From the NCBI GenBank assembly GCA_013335425.1, contig JAAXVQ010000099.1:1-7072 (forward strand): a stretch of 7,072 nt of DNA. Reading direction: 5' to 3'. Positions 1 through 5,909 of this stretch are shown piece by piece (positions within the stretch are counted from its first letter, which is position 1; the number at the start of each line of letters is the position of its first letter). Made by a program: the position numbers and the translations under genes. Source of the stretch: Candidatus Firestoneibacteriota bacterium (GTDB lineage Bacteria; Oederibacteriota; JAAXVQ01). The notes under the pieces were generated by a model, which saw nothing but the letters and a program-made list of their open reading frames with translations, was not told where the DNA came from and did no database searches.

Positions 1-57
1 ATTGATTTTCGCCTTTGAAAGTCAAGATGAAAACGCAGGCAATGAGCTGGTGCGGCG
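1..57 (+). repeat. 57-bp perfect inverted repeat, outer copy (window edge)
   Basis: Positions 1-57 are an exact reverse complement of 379-435. The match stops at 58 (G here, where the partner's complement reads C) and may extend left of the window. This copy carries codons of the sigma factor start (LIFAFESQDENAGNELVRR) on the plus strand, then runs into unrelated sequence. No transposase, target duplication or recombinase is visible. A perfect copy of coding sequence at the very end of the window is best explained by an assembly or amplification chimera. A genuine inverted duplication remains possible. Confidence 0.95.
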
Positions 58-467
58 GAATATAAATATAACAATTGGTCCGCTTTTTCCAAATGCCGTT
101 CTGGTGAAGCTTCCTCCTGCAGGAACAATTCACGCGGGGAATGGTATTCTTCCATCTCCTTTAATTGGTTTTCCAGCCGTCGGCTTTTTACGCGGTAAAA
201 ACTCATGCACACGTTTCGCGTGACCGTAAAAAGCCAACTGGATAAACTGGCTTTACCTTGAAAAGAAAAAATTTTTCTTTCCGCCATAACCCGCATGAAA
301 ACATCTTGGGCTGCGTCCGCGGCATCCGCCGGGGATAAAAGACGCCGCAGACACCAAGCATATACTTTAGGGTAGTAGCGCCGCACCAGCTCATTGCCTG
401 CGTTTTCATCTTGACTTTCAAAGGCGAAAATCAATTGCGCATCGCTCATATGGACATAACCGGACAT
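1..467 (-). CDS. ECF-type RNA polymerase sigma factor, 5' part (region 2 only; 3' end missing)
   Basis: The minus-strand frame is open from ATG at 467 to the window edge (155 codons). It was found by reading the frame by hand. It encodes sigma-70 region 2: ELVRRYYPKVYAWCLRRL (residues 26-43) for region 2.1, DAADAAQDVFMRVM (48-61) for 2.2, and FQGKASLSSWLFTVTRN (69-85) with the following CMSFYR for 2.3/2.4. A charged linker (about 93-133) follows. Region 4, the -35-binding helix-turn-helix, should come next but is absent. From residue 137 (position 59) the frame reads antisense through an inverted copy of the gene's own start, so those last 19 or so residues are not real sigma sequence. ATG 467 is preferred because it lies just behind a G7 tract (471-477) and about 22 nt after the predicted sigma-54 start site. 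ATG 449 is in frame but has no ribosome site. ECF factors direct RNA polymerase to special regulons, often for envelope stress. No anti-sigma gene is visible. The assignment to the ECF family is firm; the subgroup is unknown. Confidence 0.85.
   Translation of the reverse strand, partial: MSGYVHMSDAQLIFAFESQDENAGNELVRRYYPKVYAWCLRRLLSPADAADAAQDVFMRVMAERKIFSFQGKASLSSWLFTVTRNVCMSFYRVKSRRLENQLKEMEEYHSPRELFLQEEASPERHLEKADQLLYLYSAAPAHCLRFHLDFQRRKS
379..435 (-). repeat. 57-bp perfect inverted repeat, inner copy (within sigma factor gene)
   Basis: This is the partner of 1-57. It encodes roughly residues 11-30 of the ECF sigma factor in its natural context: the codons continue smoothly into conserved region 2.1 (YYPKVYAW). 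This is therefore the original copy and 1-57 is the derived one. The 321 bp between the arms (58-378) hold the rest of region 2 and the linker. Confidence 0.95.
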
Positions 468-470
468 AGT

Positions 471-477
471 CCCCCCC
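471..477 (-). promoter_or_regulatory. G-rich ribosome binding site deciding the sigma factor start
   Basis: Seven consecutive G residues on the minus strand lie 3 nt before ATG 467. They can pair with the C-rich end of 16S rRNA. The alternative ATG at 449 has no such sequence upstream. The tract is unusually G-pure and the spacing to its last G is short, so the core pairing probably uses the upstream Gs. Confidence 0.45.
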
Positions 478-499
478 GAAAGATTAGTAGAATAAGTTA

Positions 500-515
500 T
501 GCAGTTTTCATGCCA
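500..515 (-). promoter_or_regulatory. Sigma-54 (RpoN) promoter of the ECF sigma factor gene
   Basis: The minus strand reads TGGCATGAAAACTGCA. Against the sigma-54 consensus TGGCACGRNNNTTGCW it differs at only two positions, and the diagnostic GG (514-513) and GC (502-501) are exactly 10 nt apart. Transcription would start near 489, giving a leader of about 22 nt that holds the G-rich ribosome site and ends at ATG 467. The neighbouring gene (617-1996) encodes a sigma-54-dependent activator, which makes a chance match less likely. That this regulator drives this promoter is inferred from position. Confidence 0.8.
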
Positions 516-528
516 ATTTTCATTGGCA
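511..528. promoter_or_regulatory. 7-bp perfect palindrome overlapping the -24 element
   Basis: TGCCAAT (511-517) and ATTGGCA (522-528) form a perfect inverted repeat around a 4-nt centre. The arm at 511-517 contains the -24 GG of the sigma-54 promoter. It could be an operator for a repressor that blocks sigma-54 holoenzyme, or a structural by-product of the -24 sequence. No binding protein can be named. Confidence 0.4.
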
Positions 529-545
529 GGCGGTGCCTGTTTTTT
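526..545 (+). terminator. Hairpin plus T6, plus-strand terminator-like
   Basis: CAGGC (527-531), loop GGT, GCCTG (535-539), followed by six T on the plus strand (540-545). This fits a short rho-independent terminator for plus-strand transcription, but no plus-strand gene is visible to its left inside the window. On the minus strand it would be a hairpin without a T-tract, so it is not a good terminator for the kinase/regulator operon. It sits about 40-50 bp upstream of the predicted sigma-54 start and closely resembles the hairpin at 5794-5810. Confidence 0.35.
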
Positions 546-595
546 AAGGGGATTTTAACTAGTAGGACTTATATCGAAAGTATTTTATTTCATCG

Positions 596-611
596 GAAAG
601 GAAAAACTTTC
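596..611. promoter_or_regulatory. Candidate upstream activator site (GAAAG-N6-CTTTC)
   Basis: A 5-bp inverted repeat with a 6-nt spacer lies just after the regulator's stop codon. Its centre is about 114 bp upstream of the predicted sigma-54 start, inside the range where NtrC-family enhancers usually bind. A half-similar ATCGAAAG occurs at 572-579 beside ATCGGAAAG at 592-600. This is a positional guess; the arms are short and A/T rich. Confidence 0.2.
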
Positions 612-616
612 AAAAA

Positions 617-1996
617 TCATTCGCGCTTCATCTTGATACCCAGCCGTTTAATGATCTGGTTGAGTTGTTGTCGATTCTTTAATCCTATGGCTTGGGCGGT
701 GTCCGGCACATTAAAACAATGCTTTTGAAGTTGCTGCAATATATACCTGGATTCAATTTCATCATTGCGCTTCTGCAGGCGGTCTTTCATCTGATAATAA
801 TTTCCCCCAAACGTATTGTCCAAGGTTTCGTCTTCGGGCGTCAACGCCAGATAACCTTCAAAATCCCGCCAAGTTAAAACCTCACTTTGGCCTTTGGACA
901 TTCCGTTTTTAATGCAATTTTCGAGCTGGCGCACATTGCCGGGCCAAGACAGCAGCATGAAACGCGACAAAGTTTCGTCATCAATTTTTTTTATGATGGG
1001 GTTGATTTTTTGATGGCGACGAATCAGGTGGTAAACCAGCTCCGGAATGTCTTCACTGTGTTCCCGCAAAGCGGGAACTTGGACGCGCATGCTGAGTCGA
1101 TGGTAGAGTTCGGCGCGAAAAGTTCCGGCTTTGACCATCGCCGGCAGATTCCGGCTGGTGGCCGCTAAAATCACAAGATTCAATTTCAAAGGATGATTTT
1201 CGCCGATCCGGGTGATGGTCCGGTGTTGAATCAGGCTCAACAATTTCACCTGCAAGTGCAAATCCAGCTCCCCGATCTCGTCCAAAAACAAAATGCCGTC
1301 TTGGGCTTCTTCGGCTTTGCCCTTTTTAAACCTGGCGCCCGTAAATGAGTCGCGTTCATGCCCGAAAATCTCGGCCTCAAAAAGCGTGTGCGTCGGCGTT
1401 GCCAGGTCGACCGTGTAGAACTTCCGGTCGCGGCGGGGACTGAGCTGATAGTACAGCTCCGCCAAATGACTTTTTCCGGTTCCCGTTTCCCCTTCAAAAA
1501 GGACATCCAGTTCCTGTGAGGCGATTTTGGCAATTTGGGAAACCAGATTCATGACGGCGGGGGATTTTCCCACCACCACGGAGGTGGCGGGCGGAGGCAC
1601 CTGCTGCTTGGCCTGCAGGCTCAGATCCAAATAATATTGAATTTTTTTTACTAATTCATTGCGGTCGGTGATGGGTTTGGAAAAATAATCGTTTAGCCCC
1701 ATTTTATAAAGCTCAGCCAAGGTGAAGGCGTCGCCGGTGCCGCTGATGGCAATAATGGGAAGCTCATTCATGGCGAAACGGGACCTTATTTCGGAGAGGA
1801 TTTCCAAACCGATCTTCTCCCCGCCTTCCCCGAACTTAAGATCCAGGGTAATTAAATCCGGCACAAATGCTTCCAATTTGGGCATGACTTCCTGCCGCAA
1901 GAGGGCATGCTCGGTGACAAAATGCCGCGCCTCCAGGATATCGGTCAAGATGCCGACCATTTCAATTTCATCGTCCAAAATCAGGATGCGCGGCAT
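617..1996 (-). CDS. NtrC-family sigma-54-dependent response regulator
   Basis: A 459-residue protein with the standard three-part order. The receiver domain (1-125) has the acidic pair D8/D9, phosphoacceptor D52 in LITLDLKF, S85 and K107 in FSKPI. The AAA+ sigma-54 activation domain (about 139-365) has Walker A GETGTGKS (169-176), Walker B GILFLDE (234-240), an arginine-finger region FRAELYHRLS (293-302) and sensor II WPGNVRQLEN (351-360). The C-terminal Fis-type helix-turn-helix (about 414-455) has AQAIGLKNRQQLNQIIKRLG. The sigma-54-contact loop reads DSFTGA (216-221) instead of GAFTGA; the key F, T and G remain. The start at 1996 is chosen over the further-upstream ATG at 2044 because the receiver begins there (MPRILILDDE) and GGAGG lies 7 nt upstream. 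It overlaps the kinase stop by 16 nt, so the pair is translationally coupled and is almost certainly cognate. Its likely target is the sigma-54 promoter just downstream at 500-515. Confidence 0.95.
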   Translation of the reverse strand: MPRILILDDEIEMVGILTDILEARHFVTEHALLRQEVMPKLEAFVPDLITLDLKFGEGGEKIGLEILSEIRSRFAMNELPIIAISGTGDAFTLAELYKMGLNDYFSKPITDRNELVKKIQYYLDLSLQAKQQVPPPATSVVVGKSPAVMNLVSQIAKIASQELDVLFEGETGTGKSHLAELYYQLSPRRDRKFYTVDLATPTHTLFEAEIFGHERDSFTGARFKKGKAEEAQDGILFLDEIGELDLHLQVKLLSLIQHRTITRIGENHPLKLNLVILAATSRNLPAMVKAGTFRAELYHRLSMRVQVPALREHSEDIPELVYHLIRRHQKINPIIKKIDDETLSRFMLLSWPGNVRQLENCIKNGMSKGQSEVLTWRDFEGYLALTPEDETLDNTFGGNYYQMKDRLQKRNDEIESRYILQQLQKHCFNVPDTAQAIGLKNRQQLNQIIKRLGIKMKRE

Positions 1997-3279
1997 GGTT
2001 CCGCCTCCGGTTTTTGACCGGCATAGGCCGGAAGGACAAAACAAAAGACCGTGCCGCCGCCGGGTATGCTCTCCGTCACGCGCAACTCTCCGCCGGACAT
2101 GCGGATAAGCTGCCGGGAGATAAACAAGCCCAGCCCGATACCGGGACTGTCCGGCTTAAGCTGCCAGTAAGGTTCGAAAATTTTCTCCCAGTAACCGGGA
2201 TCAATGCCGACGCCGCGGTCTCTTACGCACACCTGTATCTGCCCGGCGTTTTTTTCGGCGCTGATTTCAATACAACCGCCGGGCGGAGAATATTTGACCG
2301 CATTATGAATTAAATTCATCAAAACCCGCTTAACCATCTGGGGTGTCACCCAAGCCTGCAATGAGGCGGGCATTTTTTCGAGCGCCAATTTCATTTGGCG
2401 TATATGAAGCTTCTCGCGAAAACTGTCGGCGACACTCCGAATCAAACGTGCCATTTCCACGGGTTCGGGCTTGACATCCACCGCCCCCAAGCCCAATCTT
2501 TTTTGATCCTTTAGATTATCCAGATAGCGCACCATCGAATCAACGCTTTCCATGACAATTTTAAGATCCTTTTCCACACGAACGGATTTAAACAAGACTC
2601 TTTTTTGTTCCAACATTTCAAAAATTTTGTGATGAATGACGCCCAGATCGTGGCTGGCGTCGTGGCTGATGCTGTTGACCATATGCCCTTTGATACGCTC
2701 AATTTCCTCCATACGGCGGAGCATAAATTGAAGTTTGGAGGCTAAGATGCCGACGGTGAGCAAGAGTGCGGCTATCACGAAAAAGGACAAGCGGATGGCC
2801 CGTTTGGGTTCCTCGACCTCGCGTAATGAAAAGACCGCCCTAAGTTCCGTCTTTTGCAACTCGTTGACGCTTAAATTGCGCTCCCGGAAAATGAAGGCCG
2901 GATTGGTTTGTTTTTCCGCTTGGTGCCGATTAATTAAAAAATCATCCAGACGTTTTTGTTCGCCCGAGCCCGCCTGTAAAATGCGCTGCCCGTCTTGATA
3001 AACCGCCAAATTTTCAATGAATGAAATCCTTGTCAGCAGCGCGATGATCCGATAAAAATAGTCCAATTGCCCTTCCTGGATGAATAAACGGGCAGTTTGG
3101 GCAATATGATCCATCAGCAAGTCCTGTTCTTTCAAGCGGACTTTTTCCATGGTGTTCACGCTCTGCCAGATGACCGCCATAATAAAAAAACTCGCTACAA
3201 TCATCCCGCCGATAACAAAAAACCATCCTGTCGGCTTTTTGGAACGCGGTTCAAAAAGCCGGGCGGTCTTGGCTTTCAT
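1981..3279 (-). CDS. Membrane sensor histidine kinase
   Basis: A 432-residue inner-membrane kinase. TM1 is at about 17-38, a periplasmic sensor of about 125 residues at 39-163 (IENLAVYQDGQRILQAG resembles a single-Cache/PDC fold), and TM2 at 164-184. The dimerisation helix follows with H206 in SISHDASHDL, then the HATPase domain: N-box NLIHNAVKYS (322-331), G1 DRGVGID (354-360), F-box IFEPYW (367-372) and G2 GIGLGLFIS (380-388). All ATP-binding boxes look intact. The H-box is unusual: SHDASHDL replaces the common SHELRTPL, losing the conserved proline and adding a second histidine, H210. There is no HAMP domain; TM2 runs almost directly into the dimerisation helix. Start ATG 3279 has GGAGGT close upstream (3288-3283) and forms an ATGA overlap with the preceding gene. 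It should phosphorylate the regulator encoded at 617-1996. Its ligand is unknown and may come via the binding protein encoded upstream. Confidence 0.93.
   Translation of the reverse strand: MKAKTARLFEPRSKKPTGWFFVIGGMIVASFFIMAVIWQSVNTMEKVRLKEQDLLMDHIAQTARLFIQEGQLDYFYRIIALLTRISFIENLAVYQDGQRILQAGSGEQKRLDDFLINRHQAEKQTNPAFIFRERNLSVNELQKTELRAVFSLREVEEPKRAIRLSFFVIAALLLTVGILASKLQFMLRRMEEIERIKGHMVNSISHDASHDLGVIHHKIFEMLEQKRVLFKSVRVEKDLKIVMESVDSMVRYLDNLKDQKRLGLGAVDVKPEPVEMARLIRSVADSFREKLHIRQMKLALEKMPASLQAWVTPQMVKRVLMNLIHNAVKYSPPGGCIEISAEKNAGQIQVCVRDRGVGIDPGYWEKIFEPYWQLKPDSPGIGLGLFISRQLIRMSGGELRVTESIPGGGTVFCFVLPAYAGQKPEAEPCRAS
2004..2008 (-). promoter_or_regulatory. Shine-Dalgarno GGAGG of the response regulator
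   Basis: GGAGG lies 7 nt before ATG 1996, inside the end of the kinase gene. It decides the start: the longer in-frame version from 2044 would add 16 residues (beginning MFCPSGLCRS) that are only the kinase tail read in another frame. Confidence 0.7.
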
Positions 3280-5606
3280 GGCACCTCCGCATTTTCCGCA
3301 TGCAGAACCCCCGCTCGACCGGTCAATTCCGGCTCCAGCACACCGCCGGCCAAGCCTTCTATCTGGAAATATTTCAGAAAACGCGCCACCTCGGGGACTT
3401 CGTTTGCTTGTTTAAGTCGGGTCAGCAACTTCTGGATTTGAAGGTTTTTCTGCGGAGACTCCGAAGGACGAAGCAACAACGCTAAAAAAGGATAAAGCGG
3501 ACCGCGGGCTATCACGTCGATTTTTTTAGGCAGGCTGGTTTGCAGATGCTGATATAGAACCAGAAGTGAGTCATAATCCAAAATCGCGTCCGCTTGGTTC
3601 AGTTCCAACTTCATGAGCGCATCCACGCCATTTTTACATCGAATGGTGTTCCGAAAAAAACTCGAGCCGGAAAACTCCGGTACCTCCCGATAAAAAGCGG
3701 CCGGGAGATCTTCCAGCAGCGCCGGATCAATATAGGCCAAGCGCTTATCCTTCAATTGGTCGGGTTTGTCCAAATCGCTTCCCTGCAGCACAAAGAAGCA
3801 GGAAGCTTGGCGCGTGTCCCCCCGCCGCCGGATGGTCATAACGGGTTCCAAAGTATTATATTGAAGAAACGGCAGAAAAAAATTGTTCCCGGAGAGCACC
3901 AGATCAACCTTGCCTTTGGTAAATTCCTGAATCAAAGGCTCGGCGTGCAACCGATGAATTTCCAAAGGAAATTGAATCTGCCGTTCCAGCCAACCCTGCA
4001 ACGACTTCACGGCCTGCTGACAGGCCTCATCGTCCTCAAAATCCGCATAGACCGCGGTGTCCACGCCGATAATAATTTTGGCTGCGCTGATTTCATCGGT
4101 CAGGTATTTCGCGCTTTGGGCAGCCTTGTCGTCGTCCACAACTTCCCGCACGTTCTTTTGAACTTCCGCGGCTTGGTCAATAACCGCCTGGTACCCGGCC
4201 TGGAGCCGGTCCGGCATCAACCCGTTGGGCTGCGCGGGCAGCGCGGCCTTTTCCCTGCGAGCGCGCTCCAGGGCCGCCTGCGCCGCGTTTAAAGCTTTTT
4301 CCGCTGCGGCTTTCAACCGGGTCGTTTCCCGGCGTGACGTCACCCCGCCGCGGCTCATGGTTTCCGCCGTCCGGCGCGTCAGATGCAAATAGGTCCGGTC
4401 CGCTTCCTCCAGAGCTTTGCCTGCGGCGGCTAAAGCGTTCCAGGATTCGGTTTCGAGTTTTTTTAGTTTTTCCACCCGCTCGGTCTGTTCGACGGCGGCC
4501 TGAATTTTAAGGTTTTCAACTTCGCGCGACTGACGTTCGGTGTCGGCTTGCGCCCGTGCCTGTGCGGCCAGCCTCCTTTTGTCGAGCGCCAAATCCCAGT
4601 CCAATACCAAACCCAAGCGGTGAGAACCGGCGGTGCCTGCGATCGCCCAAGGCCATGAAAACGCATAATCAATTTGAGTGACGATGGGTTCCGACGGCCA
4701 AGCATACTTTACGCTGAACCCCGCGCTAACCTGCTCGGGATTATATCCGGCCCGCAGGCTGAAAAACCGCCCCAACATCCAGGTTTCAATCCCGGCTTCC
4801 GGCAGGATTTCCCTGCCGCTGTCTTCTTCCCGCCGGACACCTTCCAACGCCACCTGCACGGAATCCATCCATGACCAAGGCGCCTCCCACCCATACGCCG
4901 CACCGGCGCGATAAACGGCGGGCACGACCTCCGGTTCCAAAAGACCCATATCCGCCGGCAGAACGTTTTCTGCCGCAGCACCCAAACAAAAATTTCGACG
5001 AATTTCGACCAAAATGCCGAAATCGGCCGTAACCCCGGTTTTACTCCGCCGGGACGACGTAAAATAATTCAAATCCTGCACAAACGAATTTGCATCCACC
5101 TGCCAGCGCAAGCCTTTAAGCGAAGCGCCCACATGCAGCGGCACCTCGCCGTTGCCCCAAAAATTCAGAACGGCCTTTTGGCCATAGCCTAAAATCAAGG
5201 TCTGTTCCTGATAAAAAGCGGTGTTAAATTGAAGCCAACCTAAGCCAATTCCGCCGGAGAGATTTGTCAACGGCACGCCCAACGCCAAATAATTATAGCC
5301 GAATCGGGTGGCATCGCCGGTATAAGCCTGCATGTTCAAATTGCTGTAAAGATCCGAGTACATGCCCATCCACTCGTAGCCGGTAAGCCGGGACAAGCCG
5401 GCGGGATTGTACAGGAGCGCATTGCTGTCGTCGGCGATGCTGGTGAAGGCTTCCCCCATCCCCGCCGGCCGCACACCCGCTCCCGCCGGGATAAAATAGG
5501 CCTGCAGATCCGAATAGCAAATCACCGTGCAAAAAAGGGCTCCCACCAAGTTCAGAATCCTTAACCGCCGCACTGCTATGATACGTGTTTGTTTTCTTCT
5601 GGGCAT
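3276..5606 (-). CDS. Fusion: PorV-like outer-membrane barrel, coiled coil, PhnD-like solute-binding domain
   Basis: A 776-residue protein. A basic N-terminus and hydrophobic core (17-31) ending DLQA (33-36) form a signal peptide without a lipobox. Residues 37-338 match the PorV/UPF0164 type of outer-membrane barrel: the opening GAGVRPAGMGEAFTSIADD and LLYNPAGLS are hallmark motifs, followed by alternating strands up to HRLGLVLDWDLAL. Residues 340-455 are an Ala/Glu/Arg/Lys-rich coiled coil, with a shorter helix at 465-500. Residues 508-750 look like a PhnD-type (phosphonate/phosphite family) periplasmic binding domain: IIIGVDTAVYADF, KVDLVLSGNNFFLPFLQY, DQLKDKRLAYIDP, and GVDALMKLELNQADAILDYDS. 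Ordinary PorV-like proteins have about 300-400 residues, so this is a true fusion within one uninterrupted frame. The binding domain should hang in the periplasm, tied to the outer membrane. No ABC permease or ATPase is nearby; the kinase follows with an ATGA overlap, suggesting sensing rather than transport. Barrel and coiled coil are firm; the PhnD call is from fold-like motifs. Confidence 0.85.
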   Translation of the reverse strand: MPRRKQTRIIAVRRLRILNLVGALFCTVICYSDLQAYFIPAGAGVRPAGMGEAFTSIADDSNALLYNPAGLSRLTGYEWMGMYSDLYSNLNMQAYTGDATRFGYNYLALGVPLTNLSGGIGLGWLQFNTAFYQEQTLILGYGQKAVLNFWGNGEVPLHVGASLKGLRWQVDANSFVQDLNYFTSSRRSKTGVTADFGILVEIRRNFCLGAAAENVLPADMGLLEPEVVPAVYRAGAAYGWEAPWSWMDSVQVALEGVRREEDSGREILPEAGIETWMLGRFFSLRAGYNPEQVSAGFSVKYAWPSEPIVTQIDYAFSWPWAIAGTAGSHRLGLVLDWDLALDKRRLAAQARAQADTERQSREVENLKIQAAVEQTERVEKLKKLETESWNALAAAGKALEEADRTYLHLTRRTAETMSRGGVTSRRETTRLKAAAEKALNAAQAALERARREKAALPAQPNGLMPDRLQAGYQAVIDQAAEVQKNVREVVDDDKAAQSAKYLTDEISAAKIIIGVDTAVYADFEDDEACQQAVKSLQGWLERQIQFPLEIHRLHAEPLIQEFTKGKVDLVLSGNNFFLPFLQYNTLEPVMTIRRRGDTRQASCFFVLQGSDLDKPDQLKDKRLAYIDPALLEDLPAAFYREVPEFSGSSFFRNTIRCKNGVDALMKLELNQADAILDYDSLLVLYQHLQTSLPKKIDVIARGPLYPFLALLLRPSESPQKNLQIQKLLTRLKQANEVPEVARFLKYFQIEGLAGGVLEPELTGRAGVLHAENAEVP

Positions 5607-5627
5607 GCGTCTGTTTCTCCCTTAGCA

Positions 5628-5641
5628 GTTATTGAGATAAC
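5628..5641. promoter_or_regulatory. Palindrome GTTAT-N4-ATAAC in the operon leader
   Basis: A perfect 5-bp inverted repeat with a 4-nt centre lies between the candidate -10 and the ribosome site of the barrel-fusion gene. It directly abuts CCCC-GT-GGGG at 5641-5650. It could be an operator or a leader hairpin affecting translation. The evidence is position and symmetry only. Confidence 0.25.
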
Positions 5642-5656
5642 CCCGTGGGGAAAAAG

Positions 5657-5686
5657 CTTACATTTTTTTCTTTCCCAAAATCTCAA
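5657..5686 (-). promoter_or_regulatory. Weak sigma-70-like promoter candidate for the sensor operon
   Basis: TTGAGA (5686-5681) and TGTAAG (5662-5657) are 18 nt apart on the minus strand, about 50 nt before ATG 5606. Each matches its consensus only in part (5/6 and 4/6). A better -35 (TTGACT, 5699-5694) has no matching -10 at normal spacing. No sigma-54 site (GG-N10-GC) was seen in this region, so the operon probably does not use the promoter type its own regulator activates. Confidence 0.3.
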
Positions 5687-5793
5687 GATTGCCAGTCAAG
5701 GCGCGGTTTACAAACTGAGGGACGGTCTCGGCACGGCGCTTGGGCTGGAGAGCGGCTTGGTCTTAAAAAGACTCTTCCGCCGCTTGCGACCCG

Positions 5794-5810
5794 GCAGGCG
5801 GGGTGCCTGC
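5794..5810. repeat. Hairpin GCAGGC-GGGGT-GCCTGC
   Basis: A perfect 6-bp GC-rich stem with a 5-nt loop. The same stem (GCAGGC-GGT-GCCTG) appears in the other intergenic region at 526-539, with a shorter loop. Two copies of one stem in the only two gene-free gaps suggest a dispersed intergenic repeat, but two short copies are not proof. Confidence 0.4.
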
Positions 5811-5909
5811 TTTGACGTTTGATGGACATAGCCTGTCGGGCTTTTAAGCCGGAACACAGCCGGTACCCGGATAACCAAGGATTCAAACGCCCTCGCGATT
5901 TCGCAAGCT

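Larger units (their letters stand above)
5607..5909. other. 303-bp gene-free region with multiple hairpins
   Basis: No convincing gene lies here. The minus-strand frame 5683-5979 is rich in Arg/Ser/Cys, overlaps the glycosyltransferase end and has no family signature. Visible structure: a perfect hairpin GCAGGC/GCCTGC (5794-5810); an imperfect nested hairpin at 5752-5783 (GCGGC/GCCGC outside, GTCTT/AAGAC inside); GGCTT/AAGCC at 5839-5850; and near the downstream gene an AATCT/AGATT palindrome (5679-5690). No T-tract follows any hairpin on the minus strand, so no clear terminator for the glycosyltransferases is seen. Known riboswitch cores I could recall did not fit. Confidence 0.5.

Noticed and set aside
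2..223. Plus-strand 73-aa frame starting with sigma-like residues
   Set aside because: Its first 19 residues come from the inverted copy of the sigma start; the rest is antisense to the real sigma gene with no domain.
58..378. Phase-variable invertible segment between the 57-bp repeats
   Set aside because: Flipping it would join the sigma start to antisense sequence (no family signature), giving no useful alternative protein. No recombinase is visible. An artefact at the sequence end is simpler.
203..421. Minus-strand 72-aa frame over the sigma gene
   Set aside because: It is out of frame with the strongly conserved region 2 reading and has no family features.
3594..4292. Plus-strand 232-aa open frame
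   Set aside because: It lies wholly antisense to the fusion gene, with no ribosome site or recognisable domain; a shadow of GC-rich codons.
5677..5699. TTGACT as -35 of the sensor operon
   Set aside because: At 17-nt spacing the -10 would read GGGAAA, which is not promoter-like.
5752..5870. Cyclic-di-GMP, TPP or cobalamin riboswitch
   Set aside because: Short fragments looked similar (GGGTCGCAAGC, GGGGTGC), but the order and the required conserved cores are missing on both strands.
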